DNA of 64,000 bases, from assembly GCF_027257955.1 (NCBI RefSeq), contig NZ_JANZNQ010000002.1:248001-312000 (forward strand), given 5' to 3'. The notes below the pieces were generated by a model. It was not told the origin of the DNA, searched no databases, and saw only the letters and a program-made list of their open reading frames with translations. Of the stretch, positions 45,983-55,068 are shown one piece after another. Numbering within the stretch: position 1 is the first letter of the stretch; every line of letters begins with the position of its first letter. This stretch comes from Zhongshania aquatica. Lineage in GTDB: Bacteria; Pseudomonadota; Gammaproteobacteria; Pseudomonadales; Spongiibacteraceae. The translations under genes were made by a program, and so were the position numbers.

Positions 45983-46494
45983 ATTTGGCCAAACCCTCTC
46001 CCCAAACCACCCTCACAAGCCATCTTGACTTTTCTCAGTCAGCGCCATTTAATTGGCTGGCCTGAACTTTGCTTGCACACAAGTGTCTGAACAAACATCC
46101 TAAATAACGCCAAATGCGTACATAGGATGTTAAAAGACAGATTTAGGCAATTGATAATAACCTCATATTGGCTCGCTTTTCCTCGTAAAAGCCCGCGTAA
46201 CAAGGTTCTCAGCACCGCAGGTGCTTACACCGACACTTCGGATCAGTTGCTCAAAATACGATGGTTTTATTCAGGCCACCCGAGCAGGTGTTGTAAAAAC
46301 CACTATTTTGATGACCTATGCAGCGACCTACACACGTGGTCGCACCAATAATGGTCAATAAATCACATAGTACTTAAACTAAAAATAACATTGTCATTAG
46401 GCTGTCACAGACAACAGAGATAGTAGTTATCGGTAGCGAATACCGAAGCAAGAAGATGATGGAAGAAGGCGCAGAGAGCGCGAAGGAGAAAAAA
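45983..46494. other. Intergenic region of about 510 bases with several hairpins and no clear gene
   Basis: Three dyads are visible: AACATCCTA (46094-46102) / TAGGATGTT (46123-46131), AGCACC (46211-46216) / GGTGCT (46220-46225) and GCGACC (46323-46328) / GGTCGC (46338-46343). No reading frame has a good ribosome site and codon pattern. The region could hold a small RNA or a leader for the tiny gene at 46495, but this is not shown. Confidence 0.4.
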
Positions 46495-46677
46495 ATGAAC
46501 AAACAAAGTAACGATATGAACGTAAAGAACCTATGTAGCCGTAAGTTGTGGGAATTATTGAAAAACGCCGAATGGCAGAGCAATACTGAACGTTTTGCAA
46601 TTGAAAGTGAATTATCTGGCCGCCGTCACTATGTTAAGGAACTCGAGCAGCTTAGCGACCGAGAAACCAGGCATTAA
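46495..46677 (+). CDS. Small hypothetical protein, 60 residues
   Basis: ATG 46495 follows AAGGAGAAAAAA, an excellent ribosome site, which favours a real gene over a chance frame; the longer frame to 46456 lacks one. The product has KNLCSRKLWELLKNAEWQ and ELSGRRHYVKELEQL, a charged helical pattern with no membrane segment. I do not recognise a family. The 3' end overlaps the convergent F-domain gene by about 25 bases. Moderately sure that it is translated; function unknown. Confidence 0.55.
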   Translation: MNKQSNDMNVKNLCSRKLWELLKNAEWQSNTERFAIESELSGRRHYVKELEQLSDRETRH

Positions 46678-47593
46678 TCAAGACGGTATAAGGCAGTAAC
46701 CCCAGCAACAACCACGGCAAGCTGCCGGACCAGAACGTTAATTGATCTTCACAAGTGCGATGAATGGTCAAGCCCAACTGGGCTGGCACCTGCTTGGCAT
46801 CGCCCATCTTAGAAACAGACGGCAACTCCACCCCCGCTAAAACCCCACTGCGTAACAGTGCAGTGGAAAATCGTTCCCCCGCCTCCACTTCCGCTGCCAA
46901 CTTAAAATATCGACGATTGATCGGTGCATCTGGCAAGCGCCGAGCAGACTGTTTTAGCGACTGAGGCAAGGTAAATCCAGCACCAATACAGTCGGCGATA
47001 TGATTCATATAGTGGTAGCTTTGGTATTGCGACAGTGCGCCACCAAGCCCAGGAATACGATAACCCAGCCCCACAAAACCCTTTCGTAAACTGCGAGAAC
47101 GTAACACCAACAGCAGCGCGCCATATATCATCGCCACGGGTAGTAAACCCGCTACCGATGCCTGCAGTGTCTCGCTCAAGGTAAACACTCCAGCGCCCAA
47201 ACCCGACAACGGCAGCAGGACTGCACAGAGAATTACCAGCAAAAGAGGAAGACGTGCGTGATCTTTTAAGCGCTGTTGAAATTCGGCTTGCAATCGATAG
47301 TGTTCGGCAAGACGCAAATACATTTTAGCGAGATTGCCAACCGCTAAGCCCAACTGCAAAAACTGCAATTCCCAGTCAAGAAAAACACCGCCATCACGCA
47401 ACTCTTCCAGCACCACCCTCTGGCCATCTGCAAATTTAGCGGCCACATCATCTAACTGCGCTCGACGGGCAGCCTGCTGCCCCTGACTCAGTAAGGCAAC
47501 AATCTGGTCCCAATTATTCTCACCGGACTGGCGGGCCTGATACAGTGACTGAAAAAGCACAAAGCGTTGTGCTGGAGAAAATCCAGAGGACAT
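46652..47593 (-). CDS. Orphan type II secretion system F-domain protein (GspF/PilC-like)
   Basis: About 313 residues with the T2SF organisation: a cytoplasmic helical domain (ELQFLQLGLAVGNLAKMYLRLAEHY), membrane helices at about 118-142, 145-165 and near the C-terminus, and a second cytoplasmic domain (YQSYHYMNHIADCIGAGFTLPQSLKQSA...EVEAGERFSTAL). GspF proteins are inner-membrane platform components and are usually about 400 residues. No pilin, ATPase or secretin gene is adjacent, so this is a lone member; it may serve a system encoded elsewhere. It is convergent with the small gene at 46495. Confidence 0.82.
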   Translation of the reverse strand: MSSGFSPAQRFVLFQSLYQARQSGENNWDQIVALLSQGQQAARRAQLDDVAAKFADGQRVVLEELRDGGVFLDWELQFLQLGLAVGNLAKMYLRLAEHYRLQAEFQQRLKDHARLPLLLVILCAVLLPLSGLGAGVFTLSETLQASVAGLLPVAMIYGALLLVLRSRSLRKGFVGLGYRIPGLGGALSQYQSYHYMNHIADCIGAGFTLPQSLKQSARRLPDAPINRRYFKLAAEVEAGERFSTALLRSGVLAGVELPSVSKMGDAKQVPAQLGLTIHRTCEDQLTFWSGSLPWLLLGLLPYTVLINAWFLGR

Positions 47594-47741
47594 CTAAAAT
47601 TCCGTTTTCAACATATAAAGACAGCGGCCACAAGAGTGGGTATGTGACGCACAAGGCTTTATACTTTAGCACAGCTAAAAACTGCGATGGCAGGCATAAT
47701 AACAGCCACGGCAGAGCTTTCTACCGCCCATAAGGAATAAC

Positions 47742-48224
47742 ATGATCATTCGCCTATTTTTCGCCGTCGTCGTTTTATACGGCATCTATCGATTTGTAAA
47801 ACTTGTGCAGAGTAAACCCCCAGAAGAACGACGCGGTTATTACATGACCTTGCTTATTGGCTTGGGTGCGGCAGCACTGGTCTTATTGTCAATCACTGGC
47901 CGTGTTCCTCTGATTGCTGGCATTATTGGCGGTGCACTGCCCTTTGTACGCCAGTTGGCGTTGAAATATATTTACCATCGCATCGGTACTAGCAAACAAA
48001 AAGACAGCGCAGAAAAAGCCCAGCCCACAGCCTCAGCCATGCCAATGAATAAAGCCCAAGCACTATCAACACTTGGCTTACAGGCTGGCGCCAGCAAAGA
48101 AGAGATCATTAGCGCACATCGCAAACTCATGCAAAAATTCCACCCTGACCGGGGCGGCAATGATTTTCTGGCCAGCCAGATCAATCACGCCAAAGATACG
48201 TTATTAGATGACAACATCGCATAA
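47742..48224 (+). CDS. Membrane-anchored J-domain protein
   Basis: The 160-residue protein has N-terminal hydrophobic segments (about 2-20 and 33-68) and a C-terminal J domain of the short Tim14 type (ALSTLGLQAGASKEEIISAHRKLMQKFHPDRGGNDFLASQIN). The HPD tripeptide needed to stimulate Hsp70 ATPase is present. Such proteins recruit DnaK to the membrane. ATG 47742 has AAGGAATA upstream. It is the first of a run of plus-strand genes leading to htpX; cotranscription is possible. Confidence 0.88.
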   Translation: MIIRLFFAVVVLYGIYRFVKLVQSKPPEERRGYYMTLLIGLGAAALVLLSITGRVPLIAGIIGGALPFVRQLALKYIYHRIGTSKQKDSAEKAQPTASAMPMNKAQALSTLGLQAGASKEEIISAHRKLMQKFHPDRGGNDFLASQINHAKDTLLDDNIA

Positions 48225-48306
48225 ATGAAAAGCGCGTGTTCAAGCGACACTTCAAACACGTTAAAATTAATTTCATTCTCTCTAATTAACACGATTTAAG
48301 GTATCA

Positions 48307-48651
48307 ATGGCGAACGTATTTGTTATTCAAAATCAGCACGGACACTACCTAAGCAAGCAACTTGAATGGGTTGATGGTCGCGATAAACGCGTACTATTTC
48401 GCACTGTTCATCGCGATGAAGCCATCAATATGGTTTTTGAGCAAAGCAGCAAAAACATTGAACTACGTGCTCACCCGCTAGAGTGCGAAACCGATGATAG
48501 CGCGCAACCTAAAGTGGAAGCTGGCCCACCTATCATGAGTCAACATGAGGATTTACTGGGCGAGGAAAACCCGGACGCAGATCGCGGCAATTCAGATAAA
48601 GGTGAAGGCGAACCTTTGGCTGTAGAGACCGATGAAAAAAATACTCTTTAA
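48307..48651 (+). CDS. Conserved hypothetical protein
   Basis: The first 60 residues form a compact domain (VFVIQNQHGHYLSKQLEWVDGRDKRVLFRTVHRDEAINMVFEQ) that resembles small bacterial proteins annotated only as hypothetical. The remainder is an acidic disordered tail rich in Asp, Glu and Gly. No catalytic or membrane features are seen. AAGG lies 6 bases before ATG 48307. It lies between the J-protein and htpX, so a role in membrane protein quality control is possible but unsupported. Confidence 0.65.
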   Translation: MANVFVIQNQHGHYLSKQLEWVDGRDKRVLFRTVHRDEAINMVFEQSSKNIELRAHPLECETDDSAQPKVEAGPPIMSQHEDLLGEENPDADRGNSDKGEGEPLAVETDEKNTL

Positions 48652-48714
48652 CTTGAAACTGAGCTCACTAACCACCATCTAATAGTCAGTATCAATTTAC
48701 CGGAATCTTACCTA

Positions 48715-49602
48715 ATGATGCGTATTTTGCTGTTCCTAGCCACCAATATGGCCATTGTTCTAGTAGCCAGTATTACCCTGAGTTTGCTCGGTGTTGAAAG
48801 TATCATGGCCCAAAACGGCGTTGATCTTAACCTAAGCTCTCTGCTGGTATTTTGCGCCGTGTTCGGCATGGCGGGATCACTGGTATCGCTGTTTATTTCC
48901 AAATGGATGGCAAAGCGGTCCACACGCACTCAGATCATCGAACAACCAGCCAATAGCAACGAGCGCTGGTTGGTAGAGACCGTTGCCGAATTGGCGCAAA
49001 AAGCCGGTATCGGTATGCCAGAAGTCGGTATATTCCCCTCACCACAGGCCAATGCCTTCGCGACAGGTTGGAACAAAAATTCTGCCTTAGTAGCCGTATC
49101 AGAGGGTTTGCTAAAACAAATGAAACCCAATGAAATACGCGCCGTACTCGCCCACGAAATCGGCCACGTCGCCAATGGCGATATGATCACCTTGACCCTA
49201 ATTCAAGGCGTAGTGAATACCTTTGTGATGTTCTTCGCTCGCATTATCGGCCACACCGTAGACCGCGCCGTCTTTAAAACAGAGCGCGGCCACGGCATTG
49301 GTTTTTACATTACGACCTTCATTGCAGAAATGGTGCTCGGCATTCTCGCGTCAACTATCGTCATGTGGTTCTCGCGCTGGCGTGAATTTCGGGCCGACGC
49401 GGCCGGCGCCAGCCTTGCCGGTCGCAACGATATGATCGCTGCACTGCAACGCCTGCAGTCCCAACAGGATTTACCCGTGGATATGCCCGGCGAAATGACC
49501 GCTCTCGCCATCAGTAGCCAGAAGAAAACAAACTTGGCTGCCCTATTCAGTTCGCATCCACCGCTAGAAGTACGAATTCAGGCGCTTCGAGACGCCCAGT
49601 AA
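48715..49602 (+). CDS. htpX: Membrane metalloprotease HtpX
   Basis: Zinc protease of the inner membrane that degrades damaged membrane proteins. The 295-residue protein has two N-terminal helices (about 4-24 and 36-57), the zinc motif HEIGH at about residue 146, two further helices at about 160-182 and 195-220, and the third ligand in [11 protein letters not shown]. All are diagnostic of HtpX and the length is typical. Its stop overlaps the ATG of the class II aldolase gene by one base (TAATG). Confidence 0.96.
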   Translation: MMRILLFLATNMAIVLVASITLSLLGVESIMAQNGVDLNLSSLLVFCAVFGMAGSLVSLFISKWMAKRSTRTQIIEQPANSNERWLVETVAELAQKAGIGMPEVGIFPSPQANAFATGWNKNSALVAVSEGLLKQMKPNEIRAVLAHEIGHVANGDMITLTLIQGVVNTFVMFFARIIGHTVDRAVFKTERGHGIGFYITTFIAEMVLGILASTIVMWFSRWREFRADAAGASLAGRNDMIAALQRLQSQQDLPVDMPGEMTALAISSQKKTNLAALFSSHPPLEVRIQALRDAQ

Positions 49603-50246
49603 TGGGCTCAAGTAGTGAGAGCGCCCAGCTCGTTGCCGCATTACACGGCATGAGCAGCGCGCAACTCAGCCCCGGCGCCAGTGGCAACGCGTCTGTCAAA
49701 ACAAGCGATGGCGGCATGTTAATTTCTGCCACAGGACAAGTAGCCGCCAACGCTAGTCCTGCTGAGTTGGTATACATCAGTCCCGATGGTCAGATCGCCG
49801 GGGGCCAATTAAAGCCATCAAGCGAATGGCATATGCATTGGCAAATTTACCAAGATCACCAGAATGCGGGCGGTATAGTCCACTGTCATTCGCGCTTTGC
49901 CACTGTATTGGCCTGCCAGCGAAGAGAAATACCGGCATTCCACTATATGGTAGCCATTGCGGGTGGTAACTCAATTCCCTGCGCTCCCTATGCTATATAC
50001 GGTAGCAAAGAGTTGTCTGAGCTTGTTAGCTTAGCCCTTAGCGATCGTAAAGCGTGCTTACTCGCAAACCACGGTCAGATTGCATACAGCAGTGATCCCA
50101 TCAGAGCACTTGCGCTTGCGAAAGAAGTAGAGGAACTGGCAGCGAATTATTATTTCAGTTTGCAAAACGGCGGCCCAAGCCTACTGAGTGAACAAGAAAT
50201 GTGTGACGTATTAGCCCAATACGCGAATTACGGACGCCAAACATAG
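49602..50246 (+). CDS. Class II aldolase/adducin family protein
   Basis: The 214-residue protein has the fold's metal-site pattern: GASGNASVK near the N-terminus, HCHSRFATVL with two zinc histidines, and LLANHGQIAYS with the third. FucA, AraD and methylthioribulose-1-phosphate dehydratase share these. The residues that set specificity cannot be read with confidence. It overlaps the htpX stop by one base, so it is translated with it; the functional link is unclear. Confidence 0.88.
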   Translation: MGSSSESAQLVAALHGMSSAQLSPGASGNASVKTSDGGMLISATGQVAANASPAELVYISPDGQIAGGQLKPSSEWHMHWQIYQDHQNAGGIVHCHSRFATVLACQRREIPAFHYMVAIAGGNSIPCAPYAIYGSKELSELVSLALSDRKACLLANHGQIAYSSDPIRALALAKEVEELAANYYFSLQNGGPSLLSEQEMCDVLAQYANYGRQT

Positions 50247-50334
50247 CTTATCAAGATCGCACCATTTTATTGCAATATTACCAAGCATTGACCACTCCCT
50301 AGCTAAAACGCCCTGTGTTACTCTCTCCGTCGGT

Positions 50335-50370
50335 TGCGCCAAAAACAAGCGCATGCTTTGTTTTGGTGCA
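50335..50370 (+). other. Imperfect stem-loop upstream of the porin-like gene
   Basis: TGCGCCAAAAACAAGC (50335-50350) pairs imperfectly with TGCTTTGTTTTGGTGCA (50354-50370). It lies about 100 bases before the ATG, in the probable leader. No T-tract follows; function unknown. Confidence 0.3.
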
Positions 50371-50468
50371 CCCAAATACGGATATATATAAAAATATCAC
50401 ACAAAGGAAATGGCTGTGTCACAAACGAAATATATCGTGGTGCTCAGTTCTTATGGGGAGTAACTAAA

Positions 50469-51263
50469 ATGAAAAAGATATTATTAGCAAGTGCCATCGC
50501 GTTGGCAGCAACGGGCCAAGCATACGCAGATTATCAATTTGAGGTGGGCGGTGTTTATACCGACGGTGAAATTGCCAATATCGACTACGACGGCTTTGGC
50601 ATAGCCGGTGAGTTCCACTTCGACAGAGTCGATACCAGTAAAGGCCCACTGGCAGAAGCCAGCTTCCTCGACAAGTCCTCTTTTATTAATTTTAGCTTAC
50701 TTAGCGTCGAACCAGACTTAGCTGGTGCTGACGATGTCGATACCACCAGTTTCGGCGGCCGTTTTGTCACCGCGACAAATATCATCATTGAAGCGGATTG
50801 GACTAACGTAGACTCTGGTAACAGTGACGACGACACCGTTAGCATTGGCGTGGGCACCTATTTAAACGAAAACACCGACGTCGTAGTAAGCTACACCTCT
50901 GAAGACGACAACAATACTGACGTAGATTACCTTAACGTTGCGTTTCACGGCGTAAACGCATTGAACCAAGGCGCGTCTGTTGCCTTTGATGTTGACGTTG
51001 GCTATATCGATACCGACAACGACAGCGGCTTTCAAATCGCAGTTGGCGGTACGTATTACTTTAATTCGATGTTTGGTCTTGGCTTGAACGCGGCAGTTCT
51101 CGATGTAGGTGATACCTCCAGCGATACTATTAGCATCGAAGCCAGTTTCTTCCCAACTGAGCAGGTTGAAGTTTTTGCTATGATCTTTGACGGCAGTATT
51201 GAGAACAATAATGTTGATGTAGATTCAGATGGCATTCTTCTTGGCGCAGCAGTTCGTTTCTAA
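50469..51263 (+). CDS. Putative outer-membrane beta-barrel (porin-like) protein
   Basis: A signal peptide (MKKILLASAIALAATGQAYA) precedes about 245 residues of alternating hydrophobic and acidic strands such as YQFEVGGVYTDGEIANIDYDG and FIEADWTNVDSGNSDD-like hairpins, ending with an aromatic F (GILLGAAVRF). This is the pattern of small Gram-negative barrels, perhaps a putative porin family. ATG 50469 with GGGGAGTAA upstream is preferred to 50334. Very Asp-rich loops point to a marine or cation-rich setting. Transported solute unknown. Confidence 0.78.
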   Translation: MKKILLASAIALAATGQAYADYQFEVGGVYTDGEIANIDYDGFGIAGEFHFDRVDTSKGPLAEASFLDKSSFINFSLLSVEPDLAGADDVDTTSFGGRFVTATNIIIEADWTNVDSGNSDDDTVSIGVGTYLNENTDVVVSYTSEDDNNTDVDYLNVAFHGVNALNQGASVAFDVDVGYIDTDNDSGFQIAVGGTYYFNSMFGLGLNAAVLDVGDTSSDTISIEASFFPTEQVEVFAMIFDGSIENNNVDVDSDGILLGAAVRF

Positions 51264-51283
51264 AATGAATTACCGCTAAGACC

Positions 51284-51318
51284 AAAGCCCTGCAGCGCAA
51301 AGCTGGCAGGGCTTTTTA
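51284..51318. terminator. Intrinsic terminator after the porin-like gene
   Basis: Stem AAAGCCCTGC (51284-51293) / GCAGGGCTTT (51306-51315) followed by TTTATTT. It lies between convergent genes and may also act weakly for hrpB. Confidence 0.9.
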
Positions 51319-51342
51319 TTTACCGAGAAAACACGCGAAGAA

Positions 51343-53877
51343 CTATTTTTGAGAAGGCCTAGGTTTTAGGCGCGCAGTCGCAACGGCAGTTGTTGGATCA
51401 TCCGGCCACGGATGTTTTGGATATCTTCCCTTCATTTCCTTTTTTACATCTTGGTAACTACCCTGCCAAAAACCAGCCAAATCTTGGGTAACCTGTAAAG
51501 GTCTGCGTGCAGGTGAAAGCAAATGTACCGTCAACACCTGCTTACCATTCGCCACCCGCGGTGTTTCGTGGCAGCCAAACATTTCCTGTAATTTCACCGC
51601 CAATACCGGCGGTGATTGTGAATAGTCTATTTTCTTCGTTGAGCCAGAAGGTACAGAAAATAACTCAGGCGCCAAAGCATCTAAAGCCTGCTTCTGCGGC
51701 CAGTCCAATAGCGCAGTCAACATCCGACTTAAATCCAAACGCCGAATATCTTGCATTGAGTTCACCCCAATCAAATAGGGTGACAACCACGCATCTAAAT
51801 TCGCAAGCAAACCTTCGTCGCTGACATCAGGCCAATTGCCCGGCTCACACCCTAGCTGCGCTAACAAAGTCACCCGCGCTCGCCACTGCAGAACAGCCTC
51901 AGGCCAATCCATAAGATCCAATCCACGCCGACGCACAAACGCGAGCAATGCCTCTCGCTTTTCATTTTCCGGCACCGAGTTAAGCGTCTCGCTCTGCAGA
52001 ACGAGTCCGCCTACTGAGCGACGTCGCTCTGCTATAAATCGTCCCTTAGCTTCGCTCCATTCTGCGATGCAATGGGTTTCCACCATGTCAGCTAAGGTAC
52101 TATCAAAATGGGTAGCGGCTAGTTCGGCGGCCAAATAAATGGTATCGCTGCGACTTCCCGTTGTACCGCCAAGCGCTGCGGCGACTAGATAGGCTGCAGA
52201 ATTTAAACCGTCTCCCTCCTGAAGCATTGCGGCTCGGCCATTACTTAACACATAGTCTCGACCGCGAACTCGGCGCTGTTTGGCAATGCGATCAGGATAA
52301 GCAAAGGCCAATAACAAACCTTCATCTACACCAGCAAGCCCAACGCTGGCCTCTTTAATAGTGCTTCGTGACAATATGCGCAAAAATTGCTGCTGCTGTT
52401 TTTTTATCCTCGCTATAACGCCTTTAGATTGACGTTCTACAGGGCGCTCTCCACGCAACATTTCCAAACGCAAAAGAATATCGCCACTTCCCTTTGGAGC
52501 AAAATCCCTTTCACTCAAAATAGCAGCCAACTCGCATGCGAATGTTGCATGGCCTAATTCACGACCTTTGATCAACATATGTGCTAAACGAGGATGTACC
52601 GGCAAGCTCGCCATCGCCTCACCGTGCGGGGTAATACCAAAACCCTTGTTATTTTTTTCTATTGCACCTAAGACACCAAGTAAATCTAATGCCTGTTGAA
52701 ACGCCGCAGCCGGTGGTATGTCCATCCAACGCAACTCGCCCGGGTCGCTGATTCCCCAGCGCTGTAATTGCAAACAAAGACTGGCCAAGTCGGCCTGTGC
52801 AATCTCTGGCGAGCTAAACGCCAGCAATTCATTATTTTGCGACTCACTCCAAAGTCGATAGCAAACACCGTCGGTCAGTCGCCCCGCGCGGCCAGCACGT
52901 TGTTCAGCAGAGGCGCGAGACAGGCGCCGAGTTTCTAAGCGACTCATCCCAGTTCGGGGGTCAAAAGAAGGCACTCGAGACAATCCACTGTCAATGACAA
53001 CTGTAATACCATCAATTGTTAAGCTGCTCTCAGCAATACTGGTGGCAAACACCACTTTTCGGACACCAGATGCGGTCGGCTCAATAGCGCGCTGCTGGTC
53101 CGCAAGACTCAAATCGCCATAGAGTGGTGTCAGTATCACCTTGTCACTTGAATACTCGCCGGACAATGCCGTCACACAACGCCGTATCTCTGCCTGCCCA
53201 GGGAGAAAGACTAAGATACTGCCACTATTTTCATCCAGCGCCTGTCGCACCGTCGCACAAACACGATCAATCAAATGCTGCTCTGGTCGATATGAAGAAC
53301 CATAGCGCAAAGTAACCGGAAACTGACGCCCCACACTGCGCACTACCGGCGCGCCATCGAGTAATGCCGCAACTTTATCGCCATCTAATGTCGCCGACAT
53401 TAAAAGTAGTTTTAGCGGCACATCACGTAAATCATTAAATAATTTTCGGCTTTCAAGTGTTAATGCCAAACCCAAATCTGCATCTAGACTGCGTTCATGA
53501 AACTCATCAAAAATGAGCAATCCCACACCCGCCAACGAGGGATCGTCCTGCAACATGCGCGTCAACACGCCCTCGGTCACAACCTCTATGCGCGTTTTTT
53601 CACCCACCACAGTTTCCATCCGCATTCGATAGCCCACGGTTTCGCCAACCCGCTCACCGAGCAAGAAGGACATTCGTGTGGCAGCGGATTTTGCTGCAAT
53701 TCTACGGGGTTCTAAAAGAACAATACGTTGCCCTACAAGCCATGGCTCAGATAATAACGCTAAGGGAACAAGCGTCGTTTTACCAGCACCGGGAGGCGCT
53801 TCCAATACGAGCTCGTGCCCAGTTTCTAGAGCAGAACAAATATCAGGAATCACGGATTGAATGGGTAAATCAGCCAT
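51343..53877 (-). CDS. hrpB: ATP-dependent helicase HrpB
   Basis: DEAH-box helicase of about 844 residues with motif I APPGAGKTTLVPLALL, motif II DEFHERSLDADLGLAL, SAT motif LLMSATLDGDKVA, motif VI EQRAGRAGRLTDGVCYRLWS, and the HrpB-specific C-terminal domain (RPLQVTQDLAGFWQGSYQDVKKEMKGRYPKHPWPDDP). The cellular role of HrpB in gammaproteobacteria is not settled. ATG 53877 (MADLPIQSVIPDIC) is preferred to 53895 by similarity to the family start. It is convergent with the porin-like gene. Confidence 0.96.
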   Translation of the reverse strand: MADLPIQSVIPDICSALETGHELVLEAPPGAGKTTLVPLALLSEPWLVGQRIVLLEPRRIAAKSAATRMSFLLGERVGETVGYRMRMETVVGEKTRIEVVTEGVLTRMLQDDPSLAGVGLLIFDEFHERSLDADLGLALTLESRKLFNDLRDVPLKLLLMSATLDGDKVAALLDGAPVVRSVGRQFPVTLRYGSSYRPEQHLIDRVCATVRQALDENSGSILVFLPGQAEIRRCVTALSGEYSSDKVILTPLYGDLSLADQQRAIEPTASGVRKVVFATSIAESSLTIDGITVVIDSGLSRVPSFDPRTGMSRLETRRLSRASAEQRAGRAGRLTDGVCYRLWSESQNNELLAFSSPEIAQADLASLCLQLQRWGISDPGELRWMDIPPAAAFQQALDLLGVLGAIEKNNKGFGITPHGEAMASLPVHPRLAHMLIKGRELGHATFACELAAILSERDFAPKGSGDILLRLEMLRGERPVERQSKGVIARIKKQQQQFLRILSRSTIKEASVGLAGVDEGLLLAFAYPDRIAKQRRVRGRDYVLSNGRAAMLQEGDGLNSAAYLVAAALGGTTGSRSDTIYLAAELAATHFDSTLADMVETHCIAEWSEAKGRFIAERRRSVGGLVLQSETLNSVPENEKREALLAFVRRRGLDLMDWPEAVLQWRARVTLLAQLGCEPGNWPDVSDEGLLANLDAWLSPYLIGVNSMQDIRRLDLSRMLTALLDWPQKQALDALAPELFSVPSGSTKKIDYSQSPPVLAVKLQEMFGCHETPRVANGKQVLTVHLLSPARRPLQVTQDLAGFWQGSYQDVKKEMKGRYPKHPWPDDPTTAVATARLKPRPSQK

Positions 53878-53975
53878 ATTTGGCTCACGCTCCAAATTAG
53901 CGGCGGTTATGTAGGCGATGAAGTATAGAATAAGTACACGCGAAATAGCGCGACTGTTGAAATCTAAAACACAGT

Positions 53976-54689
53976 CTAGTCAAGCGACAAACTAAATACT
54001 TCTTCTGAACTTAAATATCGGCTCTGTCCGGGAGCCAAACCAAGATCCAGCTCAACAGGCCCGACCGAATGGCGATGCAGAGTTAATACTTCATTCTGAA
54101 ATCGACCAAACATACGCTTTATTTGATGGTAACGGCCCTCTACCAAACGCAATCTAGCGCAGTAGTCAGAAAGAATCTCTAATTTAACAGGGCGCGTTGT
54201 TATACCTTCGTAATCAAAATACATTCCATTGAGAAATGCATCGACATAACGCTCATCCAAAGGCTCTGCTAAGGTGACCGTGTAGGTCTTTTCGATATTT
54301 CGCTCAGGTAAACTCAAAGCACGTGACCACTGCCCATCATTGGTCAGCAACAATAGCCCCGTAGAATTAAAATCTAAACGGCCAGCAATATGTAAATCAA
54401 CAGACGGTGGATCAACAAGTAAATCCAAGACCGTTGTGTGATGTGCATCCTTGGTCGCGCTCACCACACCAGCGGGCTTATTCATCATCAAGTAGCAAGG
54501 CACTCGGGCCTGTAAAACCGTATCGTCTACAACGACGTGGGAAAACTGTCCAATCGGGTAGGCAATCTCAGTAACAATCACGCCATCGACCTTAACCCGT
54601 TTCTTCGCAAGAAGACCACGCACATCACCGCGCTTAATCCTCATTTGGACACTAATAAATCGATCAAGACGCGAGGAATAAGACTGCAC
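53976..54689 (-). CDS. rsuA: 16S rRNA pseudouridine synthase of the RsuA/RluBEF family
   Basis: The protein of about 237 residues has an N-terminal S4 domain (RLDRFISVQ; RGDVRGLLAKKRVKVDG) and the catalytic motif GRLDFNSTGLLLLTNDG with the nucleophilic Asp, ending in RYHQIKRMFG. It isomerises a uridine in rRNA; RsuA acts on position 516 of 16S rRNA. GTG 54689 is chosen because AGGG lies 8 bases upstream. The nominal start at 54779 lies inside the terminator hairpin at 54751-54810, so a longer product is unlikely. Confidence 0.9.
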   Translation of the reverse strand: MQSYSSRLDRFISVQMRIKRGDVRGLLAKKRVKVDGVIVTEIAYPIGQFSHVVVDDTVLQARVPCYLMMNKPAGVVSATKDAHHTTVLDLLVDPPSVDLHIAGRLDFNSTGLLLLTNDGQWSRALSLPERNIEKTYTVTLAEPLDERYVDAFLNGMYFDYEGITTRPVKLEILSDYCARLRLVEGRYHQIKRMFGRFQNEVLTLHRHSVGPVELDLGLAPGQSRYLSSEEVFSLSLD

Positions 54690-54750
54690 AGACACACTAC
54701 CCTGTATAATTGACTCCCTTATTATATTCGCTAAGCGTTCTTTTACCCAT

Positions 54751-54810
54751 GTAAAAAGCCGGCTGACATGAAGCTGCATCTTGCAATTTCACACCAGCCG
54801 GCTTTTTTAC
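54751..54810 (-). terminator. Terminator downstream of the CsbD-lipoprotein operon
   Basis: A 15-base stem GTAAAAAGCCGGCTG (54751-54765) pairs with CAGCCGGCTTTTTTAC (54795-54810) across a long loop of 29 bases, with one bulge. Runs of A and T on both sides allow termination on either strand. Confidence 0.75.
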
Positions 54811-54849
54811 ATCAGAATCGGCTTTACCCGATTCCAACTACAAATAGAC

Positions 54850-55068
54850 TTAGCTATGGTCGTCTATTTCATCTTTTACTTCTTCAACGCCCTCTTTATA
54901 AGCGTCACCAACATTTTCCATACCTTGGTCAATTCGCTCCCCAGCTTTTTCAGCCGCGCCCTTTTCTTCACAGGCACTAACGGCAAAAACCGCTGTAGCT
55001 ATCAGAAAAAAGGCAACTAAAACTTTACTATTCCGTGTCGATTTCATACTTCTAAGAATATTTCTCAT
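54850..55068 (-). CDS. Small lipoprotein downstream of csbD-like gene
   Basis: The 72-residue product has a signal peptide with hydrophobic VLVAFFLIATAVFAVSAC, where VSAC is a lipobox, then a charged helix (KGAAEKAGERIDQGMENVGDAYKEGVEEVKDEI). The mature protein would be a 40-residue lipid-anchored acidic helix. The ATG at 55068 overlaps the csbD stop (ATGA), so it is coupled to it; ATG 55047 is the alternative start. A stress role is inferred from the CsbD partner. Confidence 0.72.
   Translation of the reverse strand: MRNILRSMKSTRNSKVLVAFFLIATAVFAVSACEEKGAAEKAGERIDQGMENVGDAYKEGVEEVKDEIDDHS

Noticed and set aside
46127-46351. 74-codon plus-strand frame in the intergenic region
   Set aside because: Poor ribosome site, crosses two hairpins, and its composition is unlike the neighbouring genes.
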